Origin: Paenibacillus athensensis
Lineage (GTDB): Bacteria; Bacillota; Bacilli; Paenibacillales; NBRC-103111
DNA length: 64,000 nucleotides
Assembly: GCF_004514475.2 (NCBI RefSeq)
Contig: NZ_MYFO02000015.1
Span: 1-64,000, forward strand
Direction: 5' to 3'
The notes under the pieces are model-generated. The model was not told where the DNA came from. It saw nothing but the letters and a program-made list of their open reading frames with translations, and ran no database searches. The position numbers and the translations under genes are program-made. Within the stretch, counting starts at the first letter, position 1. Each line of letters starts with the position of its first letter. This document shows, piece after piece, positions 1 to 8,582 of this stretch.

Positions 1-84
1 GAAGACGACGAGGTAGATAGGTTCGAGGTGGAAGTGCCGTAAGGTATGGAGCTGACGAATACTAATCGGTCGAGGGCTTAACCA
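1..84 (+). rRNA. 23S ribosomal RNA, 3' end (partial)
   Basis: The first 84 bases match the conserved 3' end of bacterial 23S rRNA, including the segment ending in GAGGGCTTAACCA. The rest of the gene lies left of the window. The 5S gene follows after about 84 bases, as in a normal rrn operon. No tRNA gene is seen in the 23S-5S spacer, which contains the GTTTTCAGGGAA block typical of Bacillus/Paenibacillus rrn spacers. Confidence 0.95.
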
Positions 85-168
85 CAACACAAGCAACACT
101 CACGCGTAACACAACGACTTGTTTCGTATCTAGTTTTCAGGGAATACCGTAAGGTATTGGACTGACTG

Positions 169-286
169 TTTGGTGATGATGGCGGAGGGGACCCACGCGT
201 TCCCATCTCGAACACGACCGTTAAGCCCTCCAGCGTCGATGGTACTTGAGCCGCAGGGTTCCGGGAGAGTAGAACGTTGCCAAGCA
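169..286 (+). rRNA. 5S ribosomal RNA
   Basis: About 117 nt with the conserved 5S blocks: the TTTGGTGATGATGGCGGAGG-type start, CCCATCTCGAACACG in the loop region, and a 3' strand ending GTTGCCAAGCA that pairs with the 5' end. It lies just after the 23S 3' end and is followed by a strong terminator, so it closes the rrn operon. The ends are accurate to a few bases. Confidence 0.95.
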
Positions 287-292
287 GACGAT

Positions 293-335
293 AAAGAAGC
301 CTTTTGAGCTGATGCTCGAAGGGCTTCTTTTTTTG
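293..335 (+). terminator. rrn operon terminator
   Basis: AAAGAAGCC and GGGCTTCTTT pair around a loop of about 18 nt and run straight into a T tract just downstream of the 5S gene. This is a classic intrinsic terminator. Confidence 0.92.
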
Positions 336-464
336 CAATTTGTTGCTCTTGCAGACAAGGTTTCCGAAATGCAGTCTGCCCGACGTCGCACATAAAGGCG
401 GAGTGGAAGGCTCATACTGAATAGGTAGCTGCGTGCAAGCTAAGAGAAGCAGGAGGATACGCCT

Positions 465-899
465 ATGAATACAAACCAGACAACATCCGGAATGGAGCAC
501 GTGAGCCCATCCGGTTTTACTGTGATGAACGATCCGGGAAGCCGCACGGTAATCCAGGAAGTCGAAGCTTGGCTGCAGGGGCAGGTGGGCCGTGTATTGT
601 ATATCCGCAAAGGCGAGCAAAGGGACATGGACCGGATCGGCATCCGGCTGCAGCGCGTAGAGCTGCGGCATCGCGAGGAGCCCGTCGATGCATACGAGAG
701 CGCGCATGAGCTCATTTTGCATGGTCAAGGGTGGACGGAAACGCAAGGCGAGGCAGGTCCGGTAAAAAGCCCTTTGCCGGAGGAGGTCTTTGAAATTCCG
801 CTGCTTGGCCGTTGTACAGCCGTTGAAACCGAAACCGGACTGGAGCTGGCGACGGGCCGCGCTTGCTACTGGATCGAGCGAGAAGCGAGTCTTAGCTGA
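465..899 (+). CDS. Hypothetical protein (144 aa)
   Basis: I do not recognise the family. The ATG follows an AGGAGG ribosome site (about 451-456) at good spacing, which supports expression and the chosen start. The product is a soluble acidic protein with no signal peptide or membrane segment; its middle (residues about 40-75) is rich in Arg, Gln and Glu. It stands alone between the rrn terminator and the convergent glucanase operon. Nothing in the sequence gives a function. Confidence 0.72.
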   Translation: MNTNQTTSGMEHVSPSGFTVMNDPGSRTVIQEVEAWLQGQVGRVLYIRKGEQRDMDRIGIRLQRVELRHREEPVDAYESAHELILHGQGWTETQGEAGPVKSPLPEEVFEIPLLGRCTAVETETGLELATGRACYWIEREASLS

Positions 900-911
900 T
901 CAACTAACAAA

Positions 912-940
912 CCGCCTTTCCCCATCCTGGAGAAAGGCGG
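912..940 (-). terminator. Terminator of the GH81-GH16 glucanase operon
   Basis: CCGCCTTTC and GAAAGGCGG form a perfect 9-bp stem with an 11-nt loop. On the minus strand it is followed by TTTGTT, so it ends the leftward glucanase transcript. On the plus strand no T tract follows, although the stem could still act on the convergent 465-899 gene. Confidence 0.8.
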
Positions 941-984
941 CTGCATGGAGAGCTCGGCATGTTGCTTGGTGCAGAGCCTGCTTT

Positions 985-2271
985 TTAGAAGGTGAACGAT
1001 TTCTGCGCGGTTTCCGGTTGCTGGACGCCGTTTTTGGTATAGGTGAACGTATATTTGACGACGTTGCCCGTGCTCAAGCCGCCAATCGTGTACGACCAGC
1101 CCCCTGATACGGAGTTCATGTAGACGTTTTGCTGCACGCCGCCAAACAGCGCTGACGATTGGAAGTGCAGAATCGGTGCGGTTGTCGCTACGCCGGAAGC
1201 CGGAGTGAACTTAATCGTTGCGTTGCTGCCCGATTTGGTCACGGTCACTGTATAGTCTGCACTTGGCGACGGTGTAGGCGTCGGTGTAGGCGTTGGCGTC
1301 GTTGTGCCGCTGCCGGCTTTCGTGCGAACCTGAACGTAGTCGATTTTCATGGCCGCGCCGGAGGTCGTGGAGCTTGTCGGGTTGCCCGGCCAGCCGCCGC
1401 CAATCGCTACGTTAAGGATGATAAAGAAGCCGTGATTGGTAGCGTTGTTCCAAGTCGTGGAGTCGACTTGATTGGCATTGATGGTGAAGAAATTAACGCC
1501 GTCCAGGTAGTAACGTAGCTGCTGCGGAGAAACGCTTTTGTCGAACTCCACGGCATAGGTGTGGAAGCCGGCTTGCAGGGTCGGCGAGACGCCGCTTTTG
1601 TTGCCGCCGATTCCCGTCGTTTCATTACACGGCCCGCCTGGGCTCACGCCGCAGTGGAGGGTGGAGTATAGCGTGTTGACACCGTTGACATTCTCCATGA
1701 TGTCGATTTCACCCGCTTGCGGCCAGTTGGTATAGTTGCCGCGGAACGGAGCGCCAAGCATCCAGAAAGCCGGCCAGTAGCCTTGTGCGGCAGCTCCTGT
1801 GACGTTGGGCAGTTGAATGCGTGCTTCAACGTGCATAATGCCGCCCGCAGGGGGCTGGAAGCTGCTGGATTTGCTTTCGATGCGGCCGGAGGTCCATGTG
1901 CCGTTCGAAGCGCGGATCGGCTTGATGTTAAGGTTGCCGGAGCCGTCCTGGAACACGTTGGCGGTGCTGTTGGTCATCGTTTCAATTTCGCCGGTTCCCC
2001 AATTGGCTGCGCCGCCCGGATAGCTGGTGCCGAGGTCGTATTGCCAGTCGGACGTATTGACGCCGGTGTTGGCCGCGCCGGTGAAGTCATCGGTGAACAC
2101 GTTGGTCCACCCCGACGGCACAGCTGGTGCGGACGCATGGGCTAGCGGCGGATTCTGCAAGGTCGGAATCAGCAGGGTGATCACAAGCGCTAGAATCAAC
2201 AGGGCGCATAAAAGCAGGTGAATCCGGTTGCGGCGATAAGCGGGCAGCAGGGATTGAAGCAGGTTGGACAT
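985..2271 (-). CDS. Secreted GH16 beta-1,3-glucanase (laminarinase) with C-terminal CBM56
   Basis: An endo-acting beta-1,3-glucanase predicted to cut laminarin-type glucans outside the cell. The 428-aa protein has a basic N-terminus, a hydrophobic helix at about residues 17-36 and a likely signal-peptidase site near ALAHASA (about 43-47). The GH16 domain spans about 50-315, with the active-site signature GEIDIMEN: Glu188 nucleophile, Asp190, Glu193 acid/base. A Thr-Pro linker follows (about 322-338). The last ~90 residues form a CBM56-type beta-1,3-glucan-binding module almost the same as the one ending the GH81 protein next door. The start follows a GGGAGGT ribosome site, and the gene lies 26 bases after the GH81 stop, so the two are cotranscribed. 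The family call is firm; exact linkage specificity is inferred. Confidence 0.92.
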   Translation of the reverse strand: MSNLLQSLLPAYRRNRIHLLLCALLILALVITLLIPTLQNPPLAHASAPAVPSGWTNVFTDDFTGAANTGVNTSDWQYDLGTSYPGGAANWGTGEIETMTNSTANVFQDGSGNLNIKPIRASNGTWTSGRIESKSSSFQPPAGGIMHVEARIQLPNVTGAAAQGYWPAFWMLGAPFRGNYTNWPQAGEIDIMENVNGVNTLYSTLHCGVSPGGPCNETTGIGGNKSGVSPTLQAGFHTYAVEFDKSVSPQQLRYYLDGVNFFTINANQVDSTTWNNATNHGFFIILNVAIGGGWPGNPTSSTTSGAAMKIDYVQVRTKAGSGTTTPTPTPTPTPSPSADYTVTVTKSGSNATIKFTPASGVATTAPILHFQSSALFGGVQQNVYMNSVSGGWSYTIGGLSTGNVVKYTFTYTKNGVQQPETAQKSFTF

Positions 2272-2297
2272 GGACAGACCTCCCGGTCATTTTAAAA

Positions 2298-5200
2298 TTA
2301 GAATGTAAAGGTTTGTTGTGCGCTTTCCGGCTGCTGAATCCCGTTTTTATTGTACGTGAACGAATATTTGACCACGTTGCCTGTGCTCAGACCTGTGACG
2401 GTGTAAGTCCATGTGCCGCCGGAGCCTGCGTTCATATAGACGTTCTGCTGAGCGCCGCCATACAGAGCCGTGCTTTGGAAATGGATGATCGGTGCTGTTG
2501 TCGCTACGCCCGATGCAGTTGGCGTGAAGGTGAAGATGGCATTGCTGCCCGATTTGGTGATGCTGACGCTGAAGTCGCCGGATACGGCAGTGACGGTAAA
2601 CGCCGCGGCGCCGCTAGTGCCTGCGCTTGTCGTGACGGTTACATTGGCGCTGCCCGCAGCCAAACCGGACGGAACTGTGGCGACAATGGAGCTGGCGGAC
2701 CAACTCGTTACAGCTGCAGTAGTCGAGCCGAATTTCACTGTGGAGCTGCCTTGCGTGCTGCCAAAGTTGGAGCCGCTGATGGTCACGCTTGTGCCTACAG
2801 GTCCGGAGGTTGGGCTCAGTGAGCTGATCGCCGGGCTGGAAGCGGCCGTTACGGTGAACGCGGACGTATTGCTGGTGCCTGCGCTTGTAGTGACGGTTAC
2901 GTTTGTGCTGCCTGCAGACAGTCCTGTCGGCACATTGGCTACAATGGAGCTGGCCGACCAACTGGTGATTGTTGCTGTGGTCGAACCGAATTTCACTGTG
3001 GAGCTGCCTTGCGTGCTGCCGAAGTTGGAGCCGCTGATGGTGACACTTGTGCCTACAGGTCCGGAAGTCGGGCTAAGCGATGTAATCGCCGGAGCGGTCG
3101 AGCCGGTCGAGCCGATCGAAGTCGCGATTTGACCAGCCGGTACGGACAAGGTTTTTCCGTCGGAGAAGGTCACGGTGATCGCCGATGTGCCGGCGTTGTA
3201 AGCGACGTAGTTGCGTGTGGAGCCTTTTTTGAATACGCCGTAGGTTGGTACGTTTGCCGTTACGCTGGTATCGACTTGGCCAAGCGCTTGCATGTTGTAG
3301 AGGAAGCTGTACGTGTGCGCTTTCGTTTCGCCGTCCTCTGGCGTATAGCCCGTGTTGGCATTGTAAAGAGCAATCGCGCCGGTAGCGTCGTAGAGCGCCT
3401 GATACTCCCAGAAAATGTCCGGCCACATGTTCCAGTTGTTGTTGCCGCGTTCGGTTTGCAGCTGGTTGATGAATGATTGCGAATAAGTCGGGTTGTAGCC
3501 GAGATACATAGAGGCGCCGGTAACCGGCAAAATATTGATGCCGCGAATGGCTTGCGGATCGGCCGAGAACCAGGTCGCGTAAACGCTTTTGCCGCCCCAG
3601 ATCATCGACGAGTAGTTGTGATTGTAGCCGGATTTGAAGTTCGTGCCGCTGGTGTTGAACCAGTATTCATTAATGGCATTAACTTCAGTGGTGTACAGGG
3701 AAATGCCGAGATCGCGAATGGTCGTATTGCCTGTTGCTTGGCCCCACAGGATCATCGCTTCCCATGCGTTGATGGCTTCGGACGACGACTCCTGATTGTT
3801 GCCGTCAGCAAACGGCGAATCCCCGGAGGCCCAAGAGTGGCCGGCATAAGGATCGAAGTTGCGCAGATAAGGAAAACGCGTATCGGTGCGGTCCCAGTTG
3901 GCGAAATCTTTGATCAGCAGGTTGACCATGCCGCCCCAGTTCGATTGCGAAGCCCACGTCGGATTGTTGCGGGCGACTTCAGCCGCTGCGCGCACCCAAT
4001 AGCCATAGTGGAAATGGTGGTCGTTCAATTCGCCATCCGAGCCGTAGCTGGCCGGATAACCGATCAGTGTGCCCCAGTTGCCATCGTAATAGAACAGGTT
4101 GTTGCTTTTGCCGGAGGCGTTGAAGTTGCTGCTCAGCGTATTTTCCAGATACGATTCGAAGTTGCTGACCGCGGCGCTGTTGCCCGCTTGTTGAGCGATC
4201 GGCAGCAGGTTGGCGATCCGACCGAGATATTTGCCCAGCCAGTAGGTGTCTGTAGCGCCTACCGTATGATTCGCTTCGGTGCGAACCGCTTCGATTTGGC
4301 TATTCAGCGTCGAGGCGTTGTAGCTGCCGACAGCCGGGAGGTACGGCAGAATGCCCTGATACGTCATTGTGGTGGAGAAGGAGCTGCCGGAGAGCGTTTT
4401 CATCGTACCGCGCACGCTATTGTACGTGTAGGACAACAGCGAGTTGGAGCTGTTTTTCCACTGGTGCGGGTAGAGGGCGAAAATCGTTCCGGTTTGCGTG
4501 CCTTCTTTGGCCGATGTGGTTACGTTGTAAGTTGTCGTAACTTTGCTGGTCGAAGCGTTGTAGGAATAGCTTGTTTGCGTATCGGTGATAAATGAGTAGG
4601 CATACGTTTTAAAAGCGTTGAGCGTTGCCGTCGTATTATCGGGCAATACGGCTACGGAGAAATACGTTTTGCCGCCCAGATTGTTGGTCAGCGTAGCCGA
4701 GCCGATTCCGGACCAGGTCGTGCCGGTTGCGCCGAACAAGGCGTAGTGATGACCGTTTACGGTAACGCCGAGCACGTTGCTGGAAGCGGAGCCAGACCAG
4801 ACAGTAGGCGTGGAGCTGAATGTCAGCTTGGGATTGCCGCCGGCATAAGTAGCGTACAGATACGGCACGCCGTGACCACTGGTAACGCGCATGGTGCCGC
4901 CGCCGCCGTTGTTCCACAGCATGGAGACGGTCCAGTCGGAATAGCCGTCCAGACGCGTGTCGGGGAAGGAGCTGGATGCGCTCGAACCGAGCGTGAAGTC
5001 AAGGGAATAAGCGCCGAACATGGCGTCGGCGGATGCCGATTGCACCGGATAGCTGACGCCGAGGCCGTCTGCTTTGGCTTGAATGCCGAACGGATGCGGG
5101 AACATCACGTCAGAGTATTGCTTCCAGGCCAGAGAGCTCCACCAGTCGTTGGTAGGTACGGCGCCGGTGACGCTGCTGGTTTTATAAATGGTGCTTTGCG

Positions 5201-5354
5201 GGCCGGTTGCTCCCGCCGGAAGCGTGTTGGTGTAGCTGCCTGCGCCTACAGTTACCGTAGCGGCCGAAGCGACGCCTGCGATAGAAGCGAGCATAGAGAC
5301 GGTCATTGCTGCGGATAAGCCGAGGGAAAGCATTTTGTTTTTCCATGAAGCCAT
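2298..5354 (-). CDS. Secreted GH81 endo-beta-1,3-glucanase with two IPT/TIG domains and CBM56
   Basis: A large extracellular endo-beta-1,3-glucanase (1018 aa). It has a classical signal peptide (cleavage near residue 31, ASA-A) and a GH81 catalytic region from about 40 to 740. GH81 motifs are visible: DGELNDHHFHYGYW around residue 440, with the catalytic Asp, and DGNNQESSSEAINAWE around residue 518, with the paired Glu residues. Two near-identical IPT/TIG immunoglobulin-like domains follow (about 755-925), each starting PAI(T/S)SLSPTSGPVGTSV. The C-terminal ~90 residues are a CBM56-like beta-1,3-glucan-binding module. A TAGGAGGT ribosome site fixes the start. It is the first gene of a leftward operon with the GH16 gene and is divergent from the GH9-like gene. 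A cre-like site suggests carbon catabolite control. Confidence 0.93.
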   Translation of the reverse strand: MASWKNKMLSLGLSAAMTVSMLASIAGVASAATVTVGAGSYTNTLPAGATGPQSTIYKTSSVTGAVPTNDWWSSLAWKQYSDVMFPHPFGIQAKADGLGVSYPVQSASADAMFGAYSLDFTLGSSASSSFPDTRLDGYSDWTVSMLWNNGGGGTMRVTSGHGVPYLYATYAGGNPKLTFSSTPTVWSGSASSNVLGVTVNGHHYALFGATGTTWSGIGSATLTNNLGGKTYFSVAVLPDNTTATLNAFKTYAYSFITDTQTSYSYNASTSKVTTTYNVTTSAKEGTQTGTIFALYPHQWKNSSNSLLSYTYNSVRGTMKTLSGSSFSTTMTYQGILPYLPAVGSYNASTLNSQIEAVRTEANHTVGATDTYWLGKYLGRIANLLPIAQQAGNSAAVSNFESYLENTLSSNFNASGKSNNLFYYDGNWGTLIGYPASYGSDGELNDHHFHYGYWVRAAAEVARNNPTWASQSNWGGMVNLLIKDFANWDRTDTRFPYLRNFDPYAGHSWASGDSPFADGNNQESSSEAINAWEAMILWGQATGNTTIRDLGISLYTTEVNAINEYWFNTSGTNFKSGYNHNYSSMIWGGKSVYATWFSADPQAIRGINILPVTGASMYLGYNPTYSQSFINQLQTERGNNNWNMWPDIFWEYQALYDATGAIALYNANTGYTPEDGETKAHTYSFLYNMQALGQVDTSVTANVPTYGVFKKGSTRNYVAYNAGTSAITVTFSDGKTLSVPAGQIATSIGSTGSTAPAITSLSPTSGPVGTSVTISGSNFGSTQGSSTVKFGSTTATITSWSASSIVANVPTGLSAGSTNVTVTTSAGTSNTSAFTVTAASSPAISSLSPTSGPVGTSVTISGSNFGSTQGSSTVKFGSTTAAVTSWSASSIVATVPSGLAAGSANVTVTTSAGTSGAAAFTVTAVSGDFSVSITKSGSNAIFTFTPTASGVATTAPIIHFQSTALYGGAQQNVYMNAGSGGTWTYTVTGLSTGNVVKYSFTYNKNGIQQPESAQQTFTF
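2593..3108 (-). repeat. In-frame tandem duplication of the TIG-domain coding segment
   Basis: Two adjacent copies of about 258 bp (86 codons) inside the GH81 gene are highly similar base for base; compare the segments starting CCAAAGTTGGAGCC at 2761 and CCGAAGTTGGAGCC at 3019. The similarity at DNA level points to a recent internal duplication of the TIG spacer domain. Confidence 0.85.
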
Positions 5355-5433
5355 GAGTTTATACCTCCTAAATAGTCAGATGCGGTGGACAGAAGCTAAT
5401 AAAAAGACAACGCCTCCTTCCCTAAAATTTTCC

Positions 5434-5449
5434 TTGAAAGCGCTTTTCA
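5434..5449 (-). promoter_or_regulatory. cre-like catabolite control site in the GH81 leader
   Basis: TTGAAAGCGCTTTTCA is a near-perfect palindrome close to the CcpA operator consensus TGWAANCGNTNWCA. It lies between the -10 box and the start codon of the GH81 gene, a position suited to blocking transcription when better sugars are present. CcpA binding is inferred. Confidence 0.6.
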
Positions 5450-5465
5450 CCGAGCGCTCCACTAC

Positions 5466-5519
5466 ATACTATTACGAAAAAATTCGGACGTCAATGAAAA
5501 TCGTGAACGAAAATTTTCG
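5466..5519 (-). promoter_or_regulatory. Promoter and operators of the GH81-GH16 operon
   Basis: On the minus strand TTGACG (5489-5494) and TAGTAT (5466-5471) are spaced by 17 bases. The spacer holds CGAATTTTTTCG, and a perfect palindrome CGAAAATTTTCG sits just upstream at 5508-5519. Related palindromes occur in the chemoreceptor and ABC-importer promoters, so these are likely sites for the LacI-type regulator encoded at 8583-9608. Confidence 0.6.
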
Positions 5520-5702
5520 ATTTCTGGATTTTTGCGATAATGCTGAAATATTGGACGAGATATGCTTTGAAACGCTTGTAAATTGCATGATAAAAGCATT
5601 TTTGCATGAGTATAAGTGCGAAAAACGGCGAATTAATTAACGATGTAAAGAATGTTTGGAAGAAGAGATAGCGAAAATGTCCGAAAACTTTTAGTTATTT
5701 AC

Positions 5703-5760
5703 TTGACTAAAGCTTGGGTTACGAAATATATTAGATGTAATAGTCGGCAAAGGCCGACTA
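5703..5760 (+). promoter_or_regulatory. Promoter and leader stem-loop of the GH9-like gene
   Basis: TTGACT (5703-5708) and TATATT (5727-5732) are spaced by 18 bases. Eight bases downstream, TAGTCGGC and GCCGACTA (5741-5760) form a perfect 8-bp stem with the loop AAAG at the expected start of the mRNA. No T tract follows, so it is more likely a 5' stabiliser or binding site than a terminator. The rest of the 461-base gap between the divergent genes shows no convincing ORF. Confidence 0.55.
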
Positions 5761-5815
5761 AAATTTGGGGCGAGCTTTCGGCGTCTATATTTCACCATAG
5801 AAAGGAACTTGAACG

Positions 5816-8302
5816 ATGGCCAATCGCGAACAATACCAGCAAATGAAATTCGGCAAGCGGATTCCGCTGCCGATTGATGAAACCGCTACCGCTGTACACC
5901 GTTGGCTGCACAAGCCTGTGCACAAAAGCCGCTTGCTCGATGCGGGCGAACACCTTGACCGCTGGGAGCATCAGGGACTTGGCGAGTTGGGGCTGACTGA
6001 GGAGCGCAGCTTGGACGGACGTCATGCCGTGCGGCTTTCTTCGGCTACCCTTTCAGATAAATCATACCAAACGGAGGCGCCGGGCCGATCCTACGGGAAG
6101 GCGCAGGCTTTTTTGAAATTTGACGGTGAGGACTGGACGGAGATGAATCGCATTTCGTTCTGGGTCTATCCGGATTTGCCGGGCTTTCGCAAGATTGTGC
6201 TGGAAGTAACGCTGCATAACGAAGGCGAGCTGATCAGCCCGGATAAATACAAGCGTGAAGGCATTAATTACGTGATGCTGGAGCCTGACAAGTGGAATCA
6301 AATTGTGTGGGAGATCGAGCATTTGCCGCGTGAACGCGTGACAGGCCTGGAGCTGGCGTACCGGCTTCAGGGCAGCGATGTCGGAGCCGCGACGACGGTG
6401 GCTTTCGACTTCAATCGGGTCGAGCTGCAACTGGTTGATCCCGATCATAACGAAGGCTGGCAGGTTGCGCCGGGCCAGATTGCTTTTTCCCATTCGGGGT
6501 ATGACGTGCACGGTCTAAAGCAGGCGATTGCCAGTGGCGTGGCTGCCGAAAGCTTCGAGCTGGCGCAAGCGGCGGACGGAGCTGCGGTATTCACGGGACC
6601 GATTGTGAATGAAACAACGGCAACGGGAACTTTCCAGATTCTGGACTTTACGGCATACGCGGAGCCAGGGACGTATGTGCTGCGGGCAGGCGACATCACC
6701 AGCCGGGAGTTTGCGATTTCCGCCACGCCTTGGGAAGACAGCATCTGGAAGTCGATTAATTTCTTTTATTGTGAAAGGTGCGGTACGGAGGTGCCGGGCA
6801 TACATGGCGTTTGCCACCGCGATTGGCTGGGCACGCATGGCGAGCATAGTATGGTCATCAATGGCGGCTGGCACGATGCCGGCGATTTGTCGCAAGGGCT
6901 GGTGAATACAGCTGAAGCGGTATATGCGATGCTGGCGCTGGCGCAGCATGTGCAAAGCACGGATGCCGGGCTGTACGAGCGGCTGCTGGAAGAAGCGCAA
7001 TGGGGGCTGGACTGGATGCTGCGCACGCGTTTTGGCGACGGCTACCGGATGGTCTGGGCGACGATGGATTTGTGGACCGACGGTATTTTCGGCACTGCGG
7101 ACGACGAGCAAAGCGAGGCGAAAAATGATCCGTTCTCGAACTTCACGGCTGCGGCGTCGCAGGCGCTGGCGTACAAGATGTATGGGCCGCACGACCGGAT
7201 TCTTGCCGATTACTGCCTGCGGACGGCGGTTCAGGATTGGGGCTTTGCGCTGGAGCAGGTCAAGGAATGGGATGTGCTGCTGGCGTCGTCTGCGGTCCAA
7301 GCGGCTGCCGAGTTGTTCAAGGCGACCGGCGAGCAGGTGTATCTGGACAAGGCGGTGGAGCTGGCGCGTTTCGTGATGGATTGCCAGCAGGTCGAGCTGC
7401 CGGAGTGGGAAGTGCCGCTGAACGGATTTTTCTATAAAAAGCCTGGTTCCGGTCAGTTCGTTCACTACCATCACCGCGGGCACGATCAGGCGCCGATTCT
7501 GGCGCTTGGCGCTTTGTGCGAGTTGCTTCCGCAGCATGAGGATCAGCCGCGCTGGTATGCCGCGATTGGACTTTATGCGGATTTTGTCAAGAAAACGGCT
7601 GAATATATGGCTCCGTACTGGATGCTGCCGAATTCGATTTATTCGCTGGACGAGACGGACAATCCGGATTATCAGGAGCAGATTCGCGCAGGCGTTCGCT
7701 TGAGCGACAAGTTTTATTTGAAGAGATTCCCGATTTGGGGTGATTTCCGCGGCAATCTGGGCGTCGTATTGTCCAATGCCAAGGCGATTTCGTATGCGGC
7801 ACGTTTGCGCGGCGATCGTTCTTTGTACGAACTGGCGCAAAAGCAGCTAGAATGGACCGTAGGCGCCAATCCGTTTGCGCAAAGTCTCATGTACGGGGAA
7901 GGTTATGACTATGCGCCGCAGTATACCGCGATGTCCGGCGATATTGTCGGCTCGCTGCCGGTCGGCATCCAGACAAAGCGCAATACGGACGAGCCGTATT
8001 GGCCGGTGCAAAATTGCTACAATTATAAAGAGGTATGGGTGCATCCTTCGTCCCGCTGGTTGTGGCTGATGTGCGACATGTCCGGCACGGGCTCCGTGAG
8101 CGGCGTCGCTCCGGGCGGCAGCGGGGGGCTTGAGATCCGCGAGCTGCAAACAGGCAAGCGCTACAGCGCGGTGGTGCGGGAGGACGGCGGCTTCGAGCTG
8201 CAGCTGCCATACGGCAAGTATGCTTTCGGCGACGGACAGCTGGAGCTGGATGTATTCCCGGGCGGCGTGTATGCCATTGAACTGACGCAAGCGGTCCGCT
8301 AA
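5816..8302 (+). CDS. Cytoplasmic GH9-family glycoside hydrolase
   Basis: A predicted intracellular glycosidase of 828 aa with no signal peptide or anchor. Residues about 90-210 look like a beta-sandwich carbohydrate-binding segment, and about 220-310 like the Ig-like domain that precedes many GH9 enzymes (CelD_N type). The (alpha/alpha)6 GH9 domain follows to about 790. GGWHDAGDLSQG (about 346-357) matches the GH9 catalytic-base motif GGWYDAGD. Near the C-terminus the context of the general acid is less canonical; Glu in NYKEVWVHP is one candidate. The start has a GAAAGGAA ribosome site. Its place between the glucanases and the repressor suggests it trims imported beta-glucan oligosaccharides, but the substrate cannot be read from sequence. 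Confidence 0.82.
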   Translation: MANREQYQQMKFGKRIPLPIDETATAVHRWLHKPVHKSRLLDAGEHLDRWEHQGLGELGLTEERSLDGRHAVRLSSATLSDKSYQTEAPGRSYGKAQAFLKFDGEDWTEMNRISFWVYPDLPGFRKIVLEVTLHNEGELISPDKYKREGINYVMLEPDKWNQIVWEIEHLPRERVTGLELAYRLQGSDVGAATTVAFDFNRVELQLVDPDHNEGWQVAPGQIAFSHSGYDVHGLKQAIASGVAAESFELAQAADGAAVFTGPIVNETTATGTFQILDFTAYAEPGTYVLRAGDITSREFAISATPWEDSIWKSINFFYCERCGTEVPGIHGVCHRDWLGTHGEHSMVINGGWHDAGDLSQGLVNTAEAVYAMLALAQHVQSTDAGLYERLLEEAQWGLDWMLRTRFGDGYRMVWATMDLWTDGIFGTADDEQSEAKNDPFSNFTAAASQALAYKMYGPHDRILADYCLRTAVQDWGFALEQVKEWDVLLASSAVQAAAELFKATGEQVYLDKAVELARFVMDCQQVELPEWEVPLNGFFYKKPGSGQFVHYHHRGHDQAPILALGALCELLPQHEDQPRWYAAIGLYADFVKKTAEYMAPYWMLPNSIYSLDETDNPDYQEQIRAGVRLSDKFYLKRFPIWGDFRGNLGVVLSNAKAISYAARLRGDRSLYELAQKQLEWTVGANPFAQSLMYGEGYDYAPQYTAMSGDIVGSLPVGIQTKRNTDEPYWPVQNCYNYKEVWVHPSSRWLWLMCDMSGTGSVSGVAPGGSGGLEIRELQTGKRYSAVVREDGGFELQLPYGKYAFGDGQLELDVFPGGVYAIELTQAVR

Positions 8303-8474
8303 GTCAGCGGCGCGGGCGGCTGAGGGGTAGGCGGCGAGTTTTGCCTCCGCCGAGGCGTCGGCGGGCGTCGCTTGCTGCCGGGGGCAGAAGCTCGGCTTGA
8401 CGAGCCGCGCCAAGCAGCTACAAATCAGGCTTTCGAGGGTTCTGCCTAAGCAGGCCAGAGCCGAACTACGCGCA

Positions 8475-8523
8475 AAAAGGACTGCGCCTGCCGGTAATAA
8501 ACGGCAAGAGCAGTCCTTTTTGG
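8475..8523. terminator. Bidirectional terminator between the GH9-like gene and lacI-type gene
   Basis: AAAAAGGACTGC and GCAGTCCTTTTT pair perfectly, with an inner TGCCG/CGGCA stem. A-rich and T-rich flanks on the two sides make it work in both directions, serving the two convergent genes. The GC-rich stretch 8303-8470 before it shows no gene. Confidence 0.9.
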
Positions 8524-8582
8524 CGTGCCCGAAATTCGTATAGGGAGAAAGCCATGTCCCGATTCACTGGCGAGCGGCCGAA

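Noticed and set aside
40-415. Several open frames across the 23S end, 5S gene and spacer
   Set aside because: They lie over rRNA genes and are chance frames.
5335-5640. Plus-strand open frame of 101 codons in the GH81/GH9 intergenic region
   Set aside because: It runs across the GH81 ribosome site, promoter and operators, has no ribosome site and no protein pattern.
6515-7840. Long minus-strand frame (441 codons) inside the GH9-like gene
   Set aside because: It is antisense to a clear enzyme gene, Arg-rich in the way typical of shadow frames, and lacks a ribosome site.
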